Source: Burkholderiaceae bacterium (GTDB taxonomy: Bacteria > Pseudomonadota > Gammaproteobacteria > Burkholderiales > Burkholderiaceae_C). From it: DNA of 9,968 bases. Positions 7,038 to 9,968 of this stretch are shown here, one piece after another. Location of the stretch: assembly GCA_017853735.1 (NCBI GenBank), contig JAFMJA010000084.1, forward strand, positions 1 to 9,968, read 5' to 3'. Each line of letters opens with the position of its first letter. Positions within the stretch are counted from its first letter, which is position 1. The notes beneath the pieces were generated by a model. The model did no database searches. It was not told where the DNA came from and saw nothing but the letters and a program-made list of their open reading frames with translations. The translations under genes were made by a program, and so were the position numbers.

Positions 7038-8071
7038 TGAGTCATCCGCGCGACATCCTACTTGGGGCTCAAGCCGGAGCAATTTCGCTACCGGTCTGTG
7101 ATCACTACAGCGGCGTGGAAACGCGGATGCGAAAAAGCTTGCAATTGCAGGCTGAGATGATCGGTGAGTTCGGAACGTGCGTGTTTGATGTCACGCTCGA
7201 TTGCGAGGATGGTGCCCCTGTGGGTGGAGAGCGTGATCATGCTGAATTGGTGGTGGCGCTTATTCATGAGGCTCAACAGAAGGCCCGCCAACTTTCATTG
7301 GAGATTGCGCCTCGCGTGGCAGTGCGCGTGCATCCGGTAGATCACCCTTCATTTGAGGCCGATGTGGCTACGATTGTCGGTGGCGCCGGGCACGAGCTTT
7401 GTCACCTGATGATTCCCAAAGTCGAATCGGTGGCTGATGTCCAGCGCGCGGTACAGGTAGTGGATGCTGCGTCAGGACCGGCTGGCCAATCAAATCCTTT
7501 GCCCCTGCATGTGTTGCTCGAATCGCCAGCCGCCATTCACCGGGCTTTTGACATTGCAGCTCACCCGCGTGTGCAGTCCATCAGCTTTGGCCTGATGGAT
7601 TTTGTTTCCTCCCACGGTGGAGCGATTCCGGATAGCGCCATGAGTTCTCGCCCAGACGCTGCCGAGCCGGGACAGTTCAGCCATCCCCATGTGATCCGCG
7701 CCAAGTTGGAAATCGCTGCGGCCTGTCATGCCAATGGCAAGGTGCCATCGCATTGTGTGGTCACTGAATTCAGCGATGTCGAGGCCTTAAAGCATGCGGC
7801 CCGCAAGGCCTCGCGTGAATTTGGTTTCACACGAATGTGGAGCATTCATCCCAATCAGATCCGCCCGATCCTGGAGGCGCTTGCACCGAGTGCTCAGGAT
7901 ATTGAACGCGCTGCCAGCTTGACCCAGGCTGCTATAGCTGCACAGTGGGCGCCAGTCAGTTTTGAGGGACAACTGCACGATCGAGCCAGCTACCGCTATT
8001 TTTGGCAGGTGCTGGAGCGTGCACATCAGACTGGCCGGGTGATGCCTGAAGCCATGAAGTCGTTTTTCTGA
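7037..8071 (+). CDS. CitE-like HpcH/HpaI-family aldolase (stand-alone acyl-CoA lyase-type protein)
   Basis: A 344-residue TIM-barrel protein of the HpcH/HpaI aldolase / CitE family, whose members cleave or form C-C or thioester bonds of acyl-CoAs such as malyl-, citramalyl- or citryl-CoA. Visible family features are FDVTLDCEDGAP (residues 50-61), VRVH with Arg97, MIPKVES (125-131), and the likely Mg ligands Glu162 (LLESPAAI) and Asp188 (GLMDF), separated by 26 residues as in Mycobacterium CitE. A C-terminal WSIHPNQIRPILEA helix end is also typical. It starts inside the mdh stop codon (TGATG) with no strong ribosome site, so it depends on mdh translation. There are no citrate lyase alpha, gamma, ligase or citX/citG genes beside it, so it is not obviously the beta subunit of citrate lyase. 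The family is confident, the substrate unknown. Confidence 0.88.
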   Translation: MSHPRDILLGAQAGAISLPVCDHYSGVETRMRKSLQLQAEMIGEFGTCVFDVTLDCEDGAPVGGERDHAELVVALIHEAQQKARQLSLEIAPRVAVRVHPVDHPSFEADVATIVGGAGHELCHLMIPKVESVADVQRAVQVVDAASGPAGQSNPLPLHVLLESPAAIHRAFDIAAHPRVQSISFGLMDFVSSHGGAIPDSAMSSRPDAAEPGQFSHPHVIRAKLEIAAACHANGKVPSHCVVTEFSDVEALKHAARKASREFGFTRMWSIHPNQIRPILEALAPSAQDIERAASLTQAAIAAQWAPVSFEGQLHDRASYRYFWQVLERAHQTGRVMPEAMKSFF

Positions 8072-8097
8072 TCGATCTGCTCTTCAGGTAACTAGCC

Positions 8098-8646
8098 ATG
8101 AAAACTTTGCAGGCCTCGGTTCTCGTTCTTCTTCTTGCCTTCTGCTGGCCGGCGCTGGTAGAAAACAAGGCGCCCGTCAAGAAAGCTTCCAAACCGGTAC
8201 GCAAACCCAGCCCTCGTGCGCCAGTGGCTTCGGTGGAGGTTCAGCCGCCAATGGCACCTCTGCAGCCCCTCGGTGAGGCGGAGCTGGATTTGGCCAAGCG
8301 TGTATTCGTGGGTTATCTGCCATGCGAGATGGGAGCCTCAGTGACCATCGAAGCATCGCCCCATCAGGCGGGTTATTTTCAATTGCGCTTTGGCAAGCAC
8401 CAATACCATATGGCCCCAGTACAGACCACCACGGGTGCCATTCGGCTGGAAGACCACCACGCGCATGCCACCTGGTTACAACTTGCCAACAAGTCTATGC
8501 TGGTCAGCGACAAATTGGGTCGACGACTGGTGGACGCGTGCATGACCCCCGATCAGCTGCAGTACGTCGAGCAAATGAAGACTCGGCCTGTGGTATCGGT
8601 CCTGGATGACCTCCCCACTGCTGATGGCAGCCTGGTCCAGAAATAA
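8098..8646 (+). CDS. Exported protein of unknown function with a cysteine pair (weak MliC-like pattern)
   Basis: A 182-residue protein not assignable to a characterised family. It starts with MKTLQASVLVLLLAFCWPA, a signal-peptide-like charged then hydrophobic stretch, though no clean A-x-A cleavage site follows, so it could stay membrane-anchored. Residues 24-60 are rich in Lys, Pro and Ala, like a flexible linker. The compact domain (about 61-155) has Cys76 in YLPCEMGASVTI and Cys148 in LVDACMTPDQ, well placed for a periplasmic disulfide, with alternating beta-like segments (YFQLRFG, YHMAPV, TGAIRLED, ATWLQL, SMLVSDKLG). This order, Cys at either end, a [ST]GAxxx motif and a Trp in the middle, loosely recalls MliC/PliC lysozyme inhibitors, but I cannot confirm it. 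AGGTAA precedes the ATG by eight bases. It is 26 bases after the CitE-like gene and 35 before acnB, hence probably co-transcribed. Confidence 0.8.
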   Translation: MKTLQASVLVLLLAFCWPALVENKAPVKKASKPVRKPSPRAPVASVEVQPPMAPLQPLGEAELDLAKRVFVGYLPCEMGASVTIEASPHQAGYFQLRFGKHQYHMAPVQTTTGAIRLEDHHAHATWLQLANKSMLVSDKLGRRLVDACMTPDQLQYVEQMKTRPVVSVLDDLPTADGSLVQK

Positions 8647-8681
8647 GCGGATATTCAACTGTATTCAAGAAGGAGCCCCCT

Positions 8682-9968
8682 ATGTTGCAAGCCTATCGTG
8701 CCCATGTTGCTGAACGCGCTGCGCTCGGCATCCCCCCCTTGCCTCTGACTGCCAAGCAAACCGCCGAACTGATCGAGCTGCTGAAAAATCCACCTGCTGG
8801 TGAAGCGACCGACCTGGTTGAGCTGATCACTTATCGAGTGCCGGCAGGGGTGGATGATGCCGCCAAAGTCAAGGCCAGCTATCTGGCTGCAGTAGCGCAT
8901 GGAACTGAAGTTTGCGCGCTGATCTCCCGCGTGAAAGCCACCGAACTGTTGGGAACCATGCTGGGGGGCTACAACCTGGCGCCATTGATTGATTTGTTGG
9001 ACGATGCTGAAGTGGGCGCGGTAGCCGCGAACGGATTGAAAACCACTCTTTTGATGTTTGATCAGTTTCACGACGTCCAGGAAAAGGCCGAGAAGGGCAA
9101 TTCAAATGCCAAGTCAGTCCTCAAGAGCTGGGCGGATGCTGAATGGTTCACCAGTCGCCCTGAACTGCCCGAGAGCATGCAGATCACCGTATTCAAGGTG
9201 CCCGGAGAAACCAACACTGACGATCTCTCCCCTGCGCCTGATGCCTGGAGCCGCCCCGACATTCCGCTGCACGCCTTGGCCATGTTGAAGAACAAGCGCG
9301 AAGGCGCTCCATTTCAGCCTGAAGAGGATGGCAAGCGTGGCCCCATCAAGTTCATCACCGAGCTGGCAGCCAAGGGTAATCTGGTGGCTTATGTGGGGGA
9401 TGTGGTTGGCACAGGATCATCGCGCAAGTCAGCCACCAACAGCGTGTTGTGGTTCACCGGCCAAGACATTCCCTTTGTTCCGAACAAACGCTTTGGCGGA
9501 GTTTGTCTCGGTAGCAAGATTGCGCCGATTTTTTACAACACCATGGAAGATGCAGGCGCTTTGCCGATCGAACTGGATGTCAGCCAGATGAATATGGGTG
9601 ATGTGATCGAGTTGCGTCCTTATGAGGGCAAAGCCCTCAAGGATGGCAAGGTGATCGCAGAGTTCACAGTTCGCAGTGAAGTCCTGTTTGATGAAGTGCG
9701 CGCGGGGGGCCGCATCCCGCTGATCGTCGGACGTGGGCTGACTGCCAAGGCGCGCGAAGCGCTGGGCTTGCCTGCCTCGAACCTGTTTCGTTTGCCCAAT
9801 CACCCGGTCGCCAAGGTCAAGGGTTTCACCTTGGCACAAAAAATGGTGGGTCGGGCCTGTGGCCTGCCCGAGGGCCAGGGGGTTTTGCCGGGCACCTATT
9901 GCGAGCCACGTATGAGCTCGGTGGGCTCGCAGGACACCACGGGAACCATGACCCGTGATGAACTCAAG
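8682..9968 (+). CDS. acnB: Aconitate hydratase B (first half; runs off the window)
   Basis: Isomerises citrate to isocitrate through cis-aconitate; AcnB proteins may also hydrate 2-methylaconitate and act as iron-responsive RNA binders. The 429 codons seen are about half of the usual 860-865 residues. Residues 1-160 form the HEAT-like helical domain unique to AcnB (YRAHVAERAALGIPPLPLT at the start), followed by the swivelling domain with GETNTDDLSPAPDAWSRPDIP and GDVVGTGSSRKSATNS. The visible end, SVGSQDTTGTMTRDELK, enters the catalytic core; the three cluster cysteines lie outside. The usual motif is QDTTGPMTRDE, so Thr422 replaces a proline. The start has an excellent ribosome site, AAGAAGGAG (8667-8675), six bases upstream. 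The HEAT domain separates it from AcnA and AcnD. Confidence 0.97.
   Translation, partial: MLQAYRAHVAERAALGIPPLPLTAKQTAELIELLKNPPAGEATDLVELITYRVPAGVDDAAKVKASYLAAVAHGTEVCALISRVKATELLGTMLGGYNLAPLIDLLDDAEVGAVAANGLKTTLLMFDQFHDVQEKAEKGNSNAKSVLKSWADAEWFTSRPELPESMQITVFKVPGETNTDDLSPAPDAWSRPDIPLHALAMLKNKREGAPFQPEEDGKRGPIKFITELAAKGNLVAYVGDVVGTGSSRKSATNSVLWFTGQDIPFVPNKRFGGVCLGSKIAPIFYNTMEDAGALPIELDVSQMNMGDVIELRPYEGKALKDGKVIAEFTVRSEVLFDEVRAGGRIPLIVGRGLTAKAREALGLPASNLFRLPNHPVAKVKGFTLAQKMVGRACGLPEGQGVLPGTYCEPRMSSVGSQDTTGTMTRDELK

Noticed and set aside
5979..7082. 367-codon open frame on the minus strand opposite mdh
   Set aside because: Antisense to an intact malate dehydrogenase and covering its leader; longer than mdh itself but low-complexity in composition, rich in His, Gln and Arg, and without any known motif.
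7037..8071. Citrate lyase beta subunit (citE proper)
   Set aside because: No citD, citF, citC, citX or citG is next to it, and the protein is longer (344 residues) than typical CitE; stand-alone CitE-like is the safer name.
8098..8145. Possible lipoprotein signal (LAFC) in the exported protein
   Set aside because: Phe at the position before Cys16 does not fit the lipobox, where a small residue is needed, and the Cys lies within the hydrophobic core. A plain signal peptide or anchor is more likely.

Overview
This window looks like a chromosomal core-metabolism region of a betaproteobacterium, most likely Burkholderiales and close to Comamonadaceae. The evidence is the gene order (sdhC-sdhD-sdhA-sdhB-sdhE-gltA in one direction, mdh-citE-like-small exported protein-acnB in the other, with a GntR/HutC-type regulator between them), the sequence of the cytosolic-type malate dehydrogenase, and moderately high GC. 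The genus cannot be settled by eye. No mobile element, CRISPR array, tRNA or rRNA was seen, and coding density is near complete, with no gene-free stretch above about 135 bases.

Left arm (1-5879, all minus strand, read right to left): a GntR/HutC regulator, then sdhC, sdhD, sdhA, sdhB (complete succinate dehydrogenase / complex II), sdhE (the FAD assembly factor) and gltA (citrate synthase, cut off at its C-terminus by the window edge). Several junctions are tight: sdhD/sdhA overlap by 1 base and sdhE/gltA by 4 bases. This points to one translationally coupled operon.

Right arm (6051-9968, plus strand): mdh (malate dehydrogenase), a stand-alone CitE-like HpcH/HpaI aldolase overlapping mdh by 1 base, a small exported protein of unknown function with a conserved-looking cysteine pair, and acnB (aconitase B, first half only).

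The two arms diverge from a short control region (about 5880-6050). It holds a perfect 16-bp palindrome (5918-5933), a sigma70-like promoter toward mdh (5943-5971) and a sigma70-like promoter toward the regulator and sdh genes (about 5924-5952). The two predicted -35 boxes overlap. The palindrome covers the predicted -10 of the regulator-side promoter and lies just upstream of the mdh -35. The simplest reading is that the GntR-type protein binds here and co-ordinates the TCA-cycle steps encoded on both arms: oxaloacetate to citrate, citrate/isocitrate, succinate to fumarate, and malate to oxaloacetate.

Most of the window is ordinary housekeeping metabolism. The parts with real open questions are the orphan CitE-like enzyme, the exported protein between it and acnB (with some resemblance to MliC/PliC-type lysozyme inhibitors), and the shared operator/promoter region.
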